Assembly: GCA_017464475.1 (NCBI GenBank)
Contig: JAFTZQ010000014.1
Span: 1-57,535, forward strand
Direction: 5' to 3'
From: Paludibacteraceae bacterium
GTDB taxonomy: Bacteria > Bacteroidota > Bacteroidia > Bacteroidales > Paludibacteraceae
DNA length: 57,535 nt
Made by a program: the position numbers and the translations under genes. This document shows, piece after piece, positions 17,536-25,306 of the stretch. The notes below the pieces were generated by a model. The model did not search any database. It was not told the DNA's origin and was given only the letters and a program-made list of their open reading frames with translations. The number at the start of each line of letters is the position of its first letter. The stretch's first letter is position 1.

Positions 17536-19036
17536 CGTCCGTAAGACATATTATATCAAAGTCGGCTTTGTAATATAACTGCAAGCCGTTATTTTTAAAA
17601 TCAGAGGGGTCAGCAGACAGCTCGGATTCCATCAATAAAACTTGCGGTTCATAGAATCTGCGCGACTTCCCTAAGATAGCATAAATTCCATTTCGCATCG
17701 TTGAATAAGTAGTAGCACTCCAATGGTGAGAATACGGCTTGCAGACGAATGGGAGTTGAGCATTTGAGGAAGTTTCAGAAGAATGCAGCACTCTTTCTTC
17801 GATCTGAGAATTGCGCGTGCGTACATATTGATTATATTCTTTAAGCGTGGGATAATCACAGATTATAATATAGCCGAAAAATACGCACAATAACAAACCG
17901 CTTGTGACGGCAGAGGCATTTATCACGCCATTTCTATCTGAAGTTTGCGCTATTCGGAGACCAATATATCCGGTTGAAGCAACAAACACGAACGACATGA
18001 AGCAATAAGCCCTAGGCGGAGCATACCAATGCCAACTAACCCCGAAGACACAAACAGCAACCGAAATCACAATAAATGCCAATAAGCAAGTTAGTATTAT
18101 AAACAACTCTCTCCAAGTGAACGGGGTGTATTTTTTAGCATATTTTATTTGTTTACCCATCCAAATAAACAGGGGTAAAAGGGCTATATAATACAAGGAG
18201 CGAGAGATGAAACGCAGCGTAAGAATAAAAGAGGCTTTGACTGTTCTGATTAGTAATGATGATAGTGTAATTCCCTCTGTCAAATCAAGCGCTCCACCTG
18301 CACTTCCTAATCGCACTTTGTTTCCGGGACCCAATAACATCGCAAGAAAACCGGCACACAAAACAAGGAGAGAGACAAACAATAAATGATTCGTATCATC
18401 AACCCACCATTTCCATGTTTTTTGCTGCACGAGACGAGCAAGGAAAACCAAACCCAACACCATAATAACCAGAGGAGCATAATTTTCTGCACTTCCACTT
18501 ATATAGGCAGCACTTAGTATCGCTCCTATCCACGTGAGCCATTTGCGAGTAGTGGAAAAGAAGATAAAATATACAAGAAATATTGTAGCCCATATTGCAA
18601 TAGTGTAGTTCAGGGCGCATAGCCAATAGAAAGTACCGGGTTCCAAAAAGGCAAGAACTCCGATATTTGTAGTAAGAATTGCCATTAGCCACCTTAAAGA
18701 AGAAGATATTTGCCAATTATAATGACAAGCTATTCCCTTAAACAAAAGTGCGACAGACAGCCAACCTGTACATAGCAAGATAATCGTTACTCCGATAAGA
18801 TTAGCGGATCTTCCGAAAATCAGCCAAATAATACCATTAACGAAAAATGTAGAGAATCTGCATTGCCATGTCAGATACATAGTTTTTATTAGGTTCCATA
18901 AGCCAATGCGTTCAACATCCGCAATAAATCCATAATCATCCAACGAAGGGACATTATACCATCCAGTCATTAGAATATACATGGTGGATAATACCGCAGC
19001 CACCCACAATACGCATTTGATCAGATTTTCTTTCAT
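17519..19036 (-). CDS. Polytopic membrane protein, Gtr-type glycosyltransferase candidate
   Basis: A 505-residue protein with about eleven membrane segments and a polar C-terminal domain (about 405-505). It begins with a helix then NVPSLDDYGFIADVERIGLW, where the DD pair in the first external loop resembles catalytic acidic residues of GT-C enzymes; family resemblance is to DUF6056-type proteins. By position it is the equivalent of the variable GtrC protein that transfers the flipped sugar to a surface glycan. Upstream, 22 nt away, is the 6S-like RNA terminator. The gene is AT-rich. Confidence 0.65.
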   Translation of the reverse strand: MKENLIKCVLWVAAVLSTMYILMTGWYNVPSLDDYGFIADVERIGLWNLIKTMYLTWQCRFSTFFVNGIIWLIFGRSANLIGVTIILLCTGWLSVALLFKGIACHYNWQISSSLRWLMAILTTNIGVLAFLEPGTFYWLCALNYTIAIWATIFLVYFIFFSTTRKWLTWIGAILSAAYISGSAENYAPLVIMVLGLVFLARLVQQKTWKWWVDDTNHLLFVSLLVLCAGFLAMLLGPGNKVRLGSAGGALDLTEGITLSSLLIRTVKASFILTLRFISRSLYYIALLPLFIWMGKQIKYAKKYTPFTWRELFIILTCLLAFIVISVAVCVFGVSWHWYAPPRAYCFMSFVFVASTGYIGLRIAQTSDRNGVINASAVTSGLLLCVFFGYIIICDYPTLKEYNQYVRTRNSQIEERVLHSSETSSNAQLPFVCKPYSHHWSATTYSTMRNGIYAILGKSRRFYEPQVLLMESELSADPSDFKNNGLQLYYKADFDIICLTDDGNQN

Positions 19037-19057
19037 ATCTTTGTAGATTTATAAACG

Positions 19058-19092
19058 CAAAAAAAGCGTGAAGATCGTCTGTTCTTCACGCT
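19058..19092 (-). terminator. 6S-like RNA terminator
   Basis: Minus strand stem AGCGTGAAG (19092-19084) / CTTCACGCT (19073-19065), 10-nt loop, then TTTTTTT (19064-19058). Confidence 0.9.
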
Positions 19093-19264
19093 AACTGAGG
19101 GCTTCGCAATCCCTGTACCAAGTAGAAAAACAACCGAAGTCCACGCCCGATATGCACAACCCACCCGCCCAGATTAGGGGCGAGGACTTGATACAACATA
19201 TCCACATGGACATTCATTGTTGCTGCCACGACTTGGTACGAAATGTTGCGAAGATTTCAGTTAG
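19058..19264 (-). ncRNA. ssrS: 6S-like RNA
   Basis: The minus strand forms one long rod: TAACTGA (19263-19257) pairs TCAGTTA (19098-19092), then CTTCGCAA pairs TTGCGAAG and GTACCAAGT pairs ACTTGGTAC, around a large central bubble and inner hairpins (GTCC...GGAC, CGCCC/GGGCG). A terminator hairpin with U-run follows at once. About 200 nt and this rod-with-bubble shape fit 6S RNA, which binds the RNA polymerase holoenzyme; the family known as Bacteroidales-1 has been proposed to be 6S. No reading frame is present. A weak -7-like TTGTTTG lies just upstream; the strong promoter at 19353-19383 is the better source, with 5' processing. Confidence 0.7.
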
Positions 19265-19346
19265 TCGCAAACAACGTCAATAAACGTCTCTTAATATGTC
19301 CTCCTGTTTAACGTCAGGGAGTGACGGAAAGGGGTTCAAACCTTTG

Positions 19347-19388
19347 CGGGTGCAAAGGTACAAAAAATATTTGGAATATGCAAATTTT
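19347..19388 (-). promoter_or_regulatory. Promoter, 42-bp copy 2, upstream of 6S-like RNA
   Basis: TTG (19381-19383), 20 nt, TACCTTTG (19353-19360), minus strand. Identical over 42 bp to 15589-15630. The next leftward feature is the 6S-like RNA, about 80 nt downstream. Confidence 0.75.
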
Positions 19389-19392
19389 TTGA

Positions 19393-19425
19393 TAAAAAAC
19401 GCAAGGGCGGGCGATGGCATCGCCC
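19393..19425 (-). terminator. Probable araC-type gene terminator
   Basis: Minus strand hairpin GGGCGAT-GCC-ATCGCCC (19425-19409), then about 10 nt and TTTTTT (19398-19393). It lies between the AraC regulator stop and the 6S promoter. The T-run is further from the stem than usual. Confidence 0.5.
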
Positions 19426-19532
19426 TGAAACTACCAAGAATAAAAAGACGAAAGGAACAACGAAGGCTCGCGCAAGAATGCGCGAGAAATGCACAGAGAG
19501 GACGGCAAAAAAGGAGCAGGCTAAAACGGAAA

Positions 19533-20429
19533 TTAGAGTTTTTTGCGGAAGGCGGCAGGGGAGAGGTCGGTGTGGCGTTTGAAGAAGGTACCGAAATGGG
19601 ACTGGTTCTGGAAACCGAGACGGTCGGCTATCTCTTGGATGGAAAGGGTGGTGGTACAAAGGAGCGTTTTGGCTCGCCGGGTGAGGGCAAATTCGATACA
19701 GGAACTGGCTGTCATGCCGAGTGTTTCTTTGACAGTATTGGCGACATACCGGGTGGTGAGGCAGAGTTGTTCGGCGTACCAGTCGAGGTTGTGGTGCCGG
19801 TCGCAATGAGCGTCCACAAGGTGCAAGAAACGGCCTGTGATCTCTTCATTGCGGGAGAAAGAGGGTACATTCTGTTTGGTGTTGGCGATGTCTCCTGCCA
19901 GGAAATGGAAGAAGGAATTGACCAAGTACATCGTTGCCGTACGGTTTTGGGTTTCGATCACTTCTCGGAGGAGGTCAAAATAATGAATAACACCTTGAAT
20001 TTTCTGCGCACTCATGTGCCAGACGGGATGTATATAGACATGGGAGATGAGGGCGAGGGGGAATTGGAGATTCATCTCCATCATAAACTTGCGCGAGATG
20101 GACATCACATAGAGCTCCATGTGTTCGGAGGTCGGTTCCAACCGCCGCATGAAGAAATCGGGAATGATCAGATAGCCGTCATTCGCCTGGAGGTTGTAAT
20201 CCTGGTTGTTGATAGAGGCCTGGAATCCGCCTTTTGTGACAAACTGGAGCGTATAGCAGGGAGAGAAATACTCGGCGGGCAGGTTTTTCAGGAAGAGGTT
20301 GGTCGTAGAGCCGTCAAATTTCATGACAGATATGTCGTCCACGGAGGTCTCTCCGGGAATAAAACTCATCCATTTGAAGATCGAGAAATCAGTCAGGATT
20401 CTATTCTCATTTTCTTGTTTTCCAGCCAT
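19533..20429 (-). CDS. AraC-family transcriptional regulator
   Basis: A 298-residue soluble regulator: N-terminal cupin-like sensing domain (about 30-160, with YTLQFVTKGGFQASIN and LQANDGYLIIP) and a C-terminal double helix-turn-helix (about 195-298, TTRYVANTVKETLGMTASS, SIQEIADRLGFQNQSHFGTFFKRHTDLSPAAFRK in parts: LGFQNQSHFGTFFKR, DLSPAAFR). Target and ligand unknown. It is transcribed away from the GT4 gene from its own promoter at 20471-20501. Confidence 0.9.
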   Translation of the reverse strand: MAGKQENENRILTDFSIFKWMSFIPGETSVDDISVMKFDGSTTNLFLKNLPAEYFSPCYTLQFVTKGGFQASINNQDYNLQANDGYLIIPDFFMRRLEPTSEHMELYVMSISRKFMMEMNLQFPLALISHVYIHPVWHMSAQKIQGVIHYFDLLREVIETQNRTATMYLVNSFFHFLAGDIANTKQNVPSFSRNEEITGRFLHLVDAHCDRHHNLDWYAEQLCLTTRYVANTVKETLGMTASSCIEFALTRRAKTLLCTTTLSIQEIADRLGFQNQSHFGTFFKRHTDLSPAAFRKKL

Positions 20430-20470
20430 AAGCGCACAAATCAGATATACGGATTAGAACAATTCGGGTG

Positions 20471-20501
20471 CAAAGATACAACAATTTTCCGACATGTGCA
20501 A
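20471..20501 (-). promoter_or_regulatory. Promoter of the AraC regulator
   Basis: Minus strand TTG (20499-20501), 20 nt, TATCTTTG (20471-20478). Start about 35 nt before the ATG at 20429. Confidence 0.75.
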
Positions 20502-20566
20502 TAGGAATAGTAGAATCAGAACAATTTTTGCATGAATTAGAAAAACGTTAATTCGTTGTAAAGCAG

Positions 20567-20574
20567 TACTTTTG
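20567..20574 (+). promoter_or_regulatory. Possible -7 box of the GT4 gene
   Basis: TACTTTTG followed by CAG, 42 nt before the ATG at 20616. I see no TTG at the usual 20-nt distance, so the -33 element is weak. Confidence 0.45.
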
Positions 20575-20743
20575 CAGCCGTTTTTGAAAAATGACTCACG
20601 AAAAGTATCAAATTTATGAAGATATTATTTGTAATTGACAGTTTTTATACGACGAACAACGGAACCAGTATTTCCGCGCAGCGTTTTGCAGGCGAATTGC
20701 GGAAGCGGGGGCACGAAGTACGGGTGCTTTGCTGGGACACTCC

Positions 20744-20781
20744 AAGTGACCAAGGGACTAAGGACCAAGTGACCAAGGAAG
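20744..20781 (+). repeat. In-frame GACCAAG micro-array in the GT4 gene
   Basis: AAGTGACCAAGGGACTAAGG then ACCAAGTGACCAAGGAAG, units of 7-9 bp (AAGTGACCA, AGGGACTA). Encodes SDQGTKDQVTKE between the first Rossmann elements. Confidence 0.8.
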
Positions 20782-21243
20782 TAGGATGTACGAAGGAGAA
20801 CAATCTGACGGATGGGGATTTTACCACAAAAAAGTTCAATATTCCGGTATTCCAACCGCTGTGCGACAAACACGATTTCAGTTTCGCATATAATAATAAA
20901 TCGTGCATAGCGCGTGCGACTGGGCGGAGATCGTGCATGTGTTCGTGCCGTTCGGGATTGAGATGGAGGCGATCCGTTACTGCCATGAGATCGGCAAGCC
21001 TGTGACGGCGGCTTTTCATATCCAGCCGGAAAACATGACTTCGTCAGTCAGCATGGGCAAAGTGGAATGGTTCAACGAGTTGTTTTACAAGTCATTCCGT
21101 CACAATGTCTATAATCGCGTGCGCCACGTGCACGTTCCTTCTAAATTTATGGGCGACATGATCGCCAAACGCGGTTACACGGCGAAGATTCATGTGATCA
21201 GCAACGGGATTCAGGAGGAGTTCATGGAAGCGGGGGAGAAGAA

Positions 21244-21314
21244 AGCCGTCAGCCGTCAGCTATCAGCTATCAGAAAAACAAAAGCTGAAGGCTCAAAGCT
21301 GAATACTGAATGCT
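21244..21314 (+). repeat. In-frame TCAGCTA micro-array in the GT4 gene
   Basis: GCCGTCAGCCGTCAGCTATC and AGCTATCAG followed by a drifted part (AAGCTGAAGGCTCAAAGCTG, then AATACTGAATG). Encodes KKAVSRQLSAIRKTKAEGSK just before the C-terminal domain motif IMMIGRLSQEK. Confidence 0.85.
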
Positions 21315-21839
21315 TCAAGATTATGATGATCGGTCGGTTGAGTCAGGAGAAACGGCAGGACGTGATCATTAACGCATTGAAATACAGCAAGTACGGAGAC
21401 CGGATTCAGTTGGTTTTTGCGGGTCGCGGACCGGAGTACGACAAGTATGTGGAGCTGGGTAAAGATCTGAAATATCCGCCGAAATTCATTTACGTGGGTC
21501 GGGACGAGTTGATCGAGGAGCTGCTGACGACCGATCTGTATGTTCACGCAAGCGACATGGAGAGCGAGGCGATCAGTTGTATTGAGGCTTTTGCGACGGG
21601 ATTAGTGCCTGTGATTGCGAACAGCGAGGCGAGTGCCACTCCGCAATTTGCGTTGGACGGCCGGAGTCTGTTTATGCCCGGCGATCCGAAAGATCTGGCG
21701 CGTGCGATCGATTACTGGCTGGACCATCCGGAGGAGCGTCTGGAGATGGAAGAACGGTATCGTCAGGCGGGTCGGCGGTATAGTCTGGCGGCTTCCGTGA
21801 CCGCTTTCGAAGAGATGTTAAACGAAGAGATTCAAGAGA

Positions 21840-21980
21840 ATGAAGAGGCTTTGGGTAATCGTGCTGCTACTCGGCAGTCTGAGTCTTTCAGCCACAGACC
21901 GCGTCGCGTTGCCGCACTTTGGTAAGACCGACAAGGGCCTTTTCGGCGGTCCGGTGGGCAAAGGGCGGATGTATTTTTAG
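21840..21980 (+). CDS. Small exported peptide (46 residues), overlapping GT4
   Basis: An ATG at 21840 opens a frame starting MKRLWVIVLLLGSLSLSA, a convincing signal peptide, followed by TDRVALPHFGKTDKGLFG and a GPVGKGRMYF tail. It overlaps the GT4 3' end by 86 nt in another frame and stops exactly where an AATTGAG micro-array begins. Mature part would be about 28 residues, Gly/basic-rich. The signal-peptide pattern argues for coding; conservation is unknown. Confidence 0.4.
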   Translation: MKRLWVIVLLLGSLSLSATDRVALPHFGKTDKGLFGGPVGKGRMYF

Positions 21981-22024
21981 AATTGAGAATTGAGAATTGA
22001 GAATTGAGAATTTGAAGATTTGAA
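21979..22024 (+). repeat. AATTGAG micro-array, intergenic
   Basis: Four AATTGAG units in perfect 7-bp phase, then TTTGAAG/ATTTGAA. It starts at the stop codon of the 46-residue peptide. Confidence 0.9.
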
Positions 22025-22031
22025 AGAAACC

Positions 22032-22170
22032 GAAAATGCGCAGCCTACGAGCCTAATGGCTCTAGAGCCCAAGCACATGTATGCCGGACAGTAAGCACGC
22101 TTCCTGCCGTCATTCATGCACTCGGACTCAATCGAACGCCTGTGGGCGTCGATGGCCGCTTACAAAAATA
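22032..22170 (+). repeat. 140-bp structured repeat, copy 2
   Basis: Matches 15704-15845 in the same orientation: GAAAATGCGCAGCC start, GAGCC-TAAT-GGCTC hairpin, ATGCCGGxCAGTAAGCA, GCTTCCTGCCGTCATTCATG, ATCGAACGCC-loop-GGCGTCGAT, GCTTACAAAAATAT end. Here it is not inside a MITE. It lies 50 nt upstream of the PCMD gene on the same strand. No TAnnTTTG box is obvious before it. Confidence 0.6.
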
Positions 22171-22223
22171 TAAGAAAATAAGAAAAATATTAAAATTAGA
22201 TAGATATTATAGTGAGAATATAT

Positions 22224-23144
22224 ATGAGGAAAAATAGATTTTTAATACTATTTTTGTTGGTGGCGTTGGTGACACAGGCACAAGAGCGGATAGAGGTGCT
22301 GCCGGGAGGAGATTTTGAGACATGGACGGAGAAACAGATCAAGGAATCCGCGCTGATCGGGGGTCAGACGAAGACGCTGTACAAGATCGATGGTCCGTGG
22401 AGCAGCAGCAATGCACATGCCCGTGCACTGGGCGTGGACAAGGTGTCGGTGAGCGTGACGCCGGAGAGACGGGGCAACGGATTTTGCTGCCGGATGGAGA
22501 GTACCTTGGAGAGCGTGAAGGCAATCGGGATTGATTTCAAGGCACTCGCCACCGGGAGCATTTACACCGGTAAACTGCTGGACGTGGTAGGTCTGAAACA
22601 GAGCAGCGACCCCAATTCGGCGATCGACATGGGTGTGCCTTTTACGGGCAGACCGAGTGCGCTGATCCTTGATTACAAAGCGCTCATTCAGGACAAGACT
22701 GCCGTTTATGCGCCTGCGAGGACGAAAGTGAAACCCGTGGAGGGACACGACAAAGGACATATTACTCTGATTTTGCAACACCGATGGGAAGAAGACGGAC
22801 ATGTCTATGCTTACCGCGTAGGAACCGCCGAACAGACGATCGCGCAGACGACCGAATGGCAGAATGATTTCCGTGTTCCGGTCGTCTATGGCAAAGAGGG
22901 CGAGGCGTTACACCAGTTATCGAACAACCGCCACAAGACGCATAACAGCGAAGGCAAAATGGTGTGCATCGAGGAGGTGGGGTTCCGCGGGGACTTAGAG
23001 CCGACGCATCTGATCGTGCAGATCTCCGCCGGATCGATGCCGCCCTTCACGGGGTGCCCAGGCAATGTAGTTTGGTGTGACAACATCCGATTGGCTTATG
23101 ATCATTCTTCTGATACTTCTGCTGGTTTGCGCGCTTCCCGTTGA
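22224..23144 (+). CDS. PCMD-domain secreted protein
   Basis: A 306-residue exported protein: signal peptide MRKNRFLILFLLVALVTQA then QERIEVLPGGDFETW. The rest fits the putative carbohydrate metabolism domain (PCMD, PF13201): LGVDKVSVSVTPERRGNGFC, a GSIYTGKL motif, MGVPFTGRPSALILDYKA, and FRGDLEPTHLIVQISAG, VVWCDNIRLAY near the end. Family members are secreted beta-sandwich proteins of Bacteroidetes, probably glycan-binding. ATG at 22224 chosen because the upstream in-frame GTG adds no signal-peptide feature. Its 3' end overlaps the esterase signal peptide by about 47 nt. Confidence 0.8.
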   Translation: MRKNRFLILFLLVALVTQAQERIEVLPGGDFETWTEKQIKESALIGGQTKTLYKIDGPWSSSNAHARALGVDKVSVSVTPERRGNGFCCRMESTLESVKAIGIDFKALATGSIYTGKLLDVVGLKQSSDPNSAIDMGVPFTGRPSALILDYKALIQDKTAVYAPARTKVKPVEGHDKGHITLILQHRWEEDGHVYAYRVGTAEQTIAQTTEWQNDFRVPVVYGKEGEALHQLSNNRHKTHNSEGKMVCIEEVGFRGDLEPTHLIVQISAGSMPPFTGCPGNVVWCDNIRLAYDHSSDTSAGLRASR

Positions 23145-24243
23145 GGCGCGCACGCCGCGCACTATCACTATTTCGAGCGAGTACGAGTCGGTGACGGTGA
23201 ACGAGGACAGCACGGTCAGTTTCTGCTACTGCGGACCAGGTCGTCGGGTGAGTGTGCAGAGCGATCTGCTATACGCGGACGAGGACACGGCGCGCTATAC
23301 CGACCGGACGCGGCGGATCAAGATGCGTCTGGGCAGCGACGGCTGTTTTCACGCCACGACACGGGCGGTGAGTCCGGAGACATACACCTATTGTTTCCGG
23401 GTGAACGGCAAACGCAAACCCGACCCGCTGAACAGCGACACGGCTTGGCAGAAGATGCACAAATGGAACGTGGTGAACGTGGGCGGTTCGGAGCGCGCGG
23501 AGCTTTATCGGACGCCCGACAGGCAGGGTGAGTTGATCCGCACAAGTTGGTATAGCAGCAATGAGAGATTGCATCGGAGGGTGAATGTGTATGTGCCAAA
23601 CCCCACCCCGACCCTCCCCTCAAGGGAGGGAGAGAAGACCGTGGGAGAAAGGAAATTTCCGGTAGTGTATCTGATTCACGGGATCAACGGGTATGAAGGC
23701 AGCTGGAGCGAGCGGGGACGAGCGATCAACATATTGGAAAACATGGTGGCGGAAGGCTTGTGCGAACCGATGATTTTGGTCATGCCGGACGTCAATTTCG
23801 GTGTGCATGAAGACAAACCGAGCCATCACACCCTTTGGAACAACATCTTCAATTATCCGCGTTTGTGCCACGATCATGACATTGAGCGCAGTCTGGTGGA
23901 GCTGGTTCAAATGGTCGATTCGACGTACCCTGTGTCGGACAAACATTACATCGCCGGGCTGTCGGACGGCGCACGCATCGCTGCCAACACCGCGAATCTG
24001 ATGCCGGGTTATTTCGAGGCGATCGGTATGTTTTCGCCCGTGGTTCACAAAAGCCAACTGCCGACGGACAGCACAACGGTCTATATCTACACCGGGAAAA
24101 AAGACCTATTTCACCCCAACGCCAAGCGTTTCAACCGCCGAATGGAGAAAGCGCAGAAACCCCATTCATACACCGAGTCCATCGGAGGGCATACATGGCG
24201 GAATTGGCGGAGCTATCTGGTGGATTTCTTGAGAAAATTATAA
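23098..24243 (+). CDS. Exported esterase, feruloyl-esterase/esterase D type
   Basis: A 381-residue alpha/beta hydrolase: signal peptide (MIILLILLLVCALPVEA), N-terminal beta-sandwich (about 20-140, CBM48/E-set-like, with YTYCFRVNGKRKPDPLN), then a CE1-like domain: RRVNVYVPNP, FPVVYLIHGINGYEGSW, the nucleophile elbow IAGLSDGARIA, and a late catalytic His in GGHTWRNW. Likely removes ester groups from plant polysaccharides. A palindromic micro-array puts NPTPTLPSREGE in frame between the second strand and the HGxxG loop. A GTG at 23077 is an alternative start. Partner gene of the PCMD protein. Confidence 0.85.
   Translation: MIILLILLLVCALPVEARTPRTITISSEYESVTVNEDSTVSFCYCGPGRRVSVQSDLLYADEDTARYTDRTRRIKMRLGSDGCFHATTRAVSPETYTYCFRVNGKRKPDPLNSDTAWQKMHKWNVVNVGGSERAELYRTPDRQGELIRTSWYSSNERLHRRVNVYVPNPTPTLPSREGEKTVGERKFPVVYLIHGINGYEGSWSERGRAINILENMVAEGLCEPMILVMPDVNFGVHEDKPSHHTLWNNIFNYPRLCHDHDIERSLVELVQMVDSTYPVSDKHYIAGLSDGARIAANTANLMPGYFEAIGMFSPVVHKSQLPTDSTTVYIYTGKKDLFHPNAKRFNRRMEKAQKPHSYTESIGGHTWRNWRSYLVDFLRKL
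23599..23635 (+). repeat. In-frame palindromic repeat (CCCTCCCCTCAAGGGAGGG) in the esterase
   Basis: CCCCACCCCGACCCTCCCCT followed by CAAGGGAGGGAGAG, containing a near-perfect palindrome. Reads NPTPTLPSREGE. Other family members are at 39817, 40171, 52592 and 54724. Confidence 0.85.
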
Positions 24244-24290
24244 ATATTCTTTGCAAAAATCATAAATTTCGCACTTTTACCCTATAAAAT

Positions 24291-24321
24291 TTGTATATAT
24301 ACAAAATTTTCCGTAACTTTG
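24291..24321 (+). promoter_or_regulatory. mdh operon promoter
   Basis: TTG (24291-24293), 20 nt, TAACTTTG (24314-24321); 43 nt before the mdh ATG. Confidence 0.8.
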
Positions 24322-24363
24322 TGCCCGCTTTTTGGAACACAATAATAAAAATATATACGAATT

Positions 24364-25305
24364 ATGAGTAAAGTTACCGTTGTTGGCGCAGGAAACGTGG
24401 GTGCTACCTGCGCAAATGTGTTGGCTGTGAATGAAGTAGCCAACCAAGTATGTCTGATTGATATCAAAGAGGGTTTCGCCGAGGGCAAAGCCATGGATAT
24501 CATGCAAACAGCCCAACTCATGGGCTTCGACACCGTCGTTGAAGGTGTCACCAACGACTATTCCAAGACCGCCGGTTCGGACGTAGTCATCATCACCTCC
24601 GGTCTTCCCCGCAAACCGGGTATGACCCGTGAAGAGCTGATCGGCGTGAATGCCGGTATTGTGAAGAGCGTAGCGCAGCAAGTGCTGACCTACAGCCCGA
24701 ACGCAATCCTCGTTGTTGTTTCCAACCCGATGGACACGATGGCTTATCTGACGCTGCACGCACTGGGTCTGCCGCGCAACCGCGTGATCGGTATGGGTGG
24801 CGCACTCGATAGCGCTCGTCTGAAATATTTCCTGAGCCAGGCTCTCAAATGCAACGCCAATGATGTGGACGGTTTCGTGATCGGCGGTCACGGCGACACC
24901 ACCATGATTCCTCTGACCAGCTACACCACTTACAAAGGTATCAACGTATCGGAGTTCCTCAGTCCTGAGGAGCTGGAGAATGTCGTTAAGAGCACGATGG
25001 TCGGCGGCGCAACCCTGACCGGTCTGCTCGGTACCTCCGCTTGGATGGCTCCGGGTGCAGCTGCTGCTTCCGTAGCAGAGGCTATCATCAAAGACCAGAA
25101 GAAAATGATCCCTTGCTCCGCTGCTCTCGAAGGCGAGTATGGCATGAAAGATATCACCATCGGTGTGCCCTGTATCATCGGTAAGAACGGTATCGAGAAG
25201 ATCCTCGAACTGAATATCTCCGACGAAGAGCGCGCTAAACTGCACGAGTCCGAAGCAGCCGTTCGCAAGACAACCGCAATCCTCAAAGACCTCAACGTCC
25301 TCTAA
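24364..25305 (+). CDS. mdh: Malate dehydrogenase
   Basis: Interconverts malate and oxaloacetate with NAD. 313 residues, LDH-like MDH: VTVVGAGNVGATCAN (NAD-binding), IDIKEGFAEGKAMDI, ITSGLPRKPGMTREEL (substrate Arg), VVSNPMDTMAYL, GMGGALDSARLKYF and the catalytic His in VIGGHGDTTMIP. Arg in place of the LDH Gln in the mobile loop (GLPRKPGM) supports malate over lactate. The next gene starts 1 nt after its stop. Confidence 0.95.
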   Translation: MSKVTVVGAGNVGATCANVLAVNEVANQVCLIDIKEGFAEGKAMDIMQTAQLMGFDTVVEGVTNDYSKTAGSDVVIITSGLPRKPGMTREELIGVNAGIVKSVAQQVLTYSPNAILVVVSNPMDTMAYLTLHALGLPRNRVIGMGGALDSARLKYFLSQALKCNANDVDGFVIGGHGDTTMIPLTSYTTYKGINVSEFLSPEELENVVKSTMVGGATLTGLLGTSAWMAPGAAAASVAEAIIKDQKKMIPCSAALEGEYGMKDITIGVPCIIGKNGIEKILELNISDEERAKLHESEAAVRKTTAILKDLNVL

Positions 25306-25306
25306 T

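Larger units (their letters stand above)
20616..21925 (+). pseudogene. GT4 glycosyltransferase split by a -1 frameshift
   Basis: One gene in two frames. The first part (20616 to about 20900) opens MKILFVIDSFYTTNNGTSIS and reads to DFSFAYNNK; the second (from about 20903) continues CDWAEIVHVFVPFGIEMEAI, then PVTAAFHIQPENMTSS, IMMIGRLSQEKRQDV, and the donor site SDMESEAISCIEAFATGLVPV. This is the diacylglycerol-glucosyltransferase-like GT4 family. One missing base near 20897-20904 explains the break; it could be an assembly error, a real mutation, or a phase-variable site. Two micro-arrays lie in frame: 20744-20781 (SDQGTKDQVTKE) and 21244-21314. The reading frame ends at 21925, overlapping a small secreted-peptide frame. 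Confidence 0.75.
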
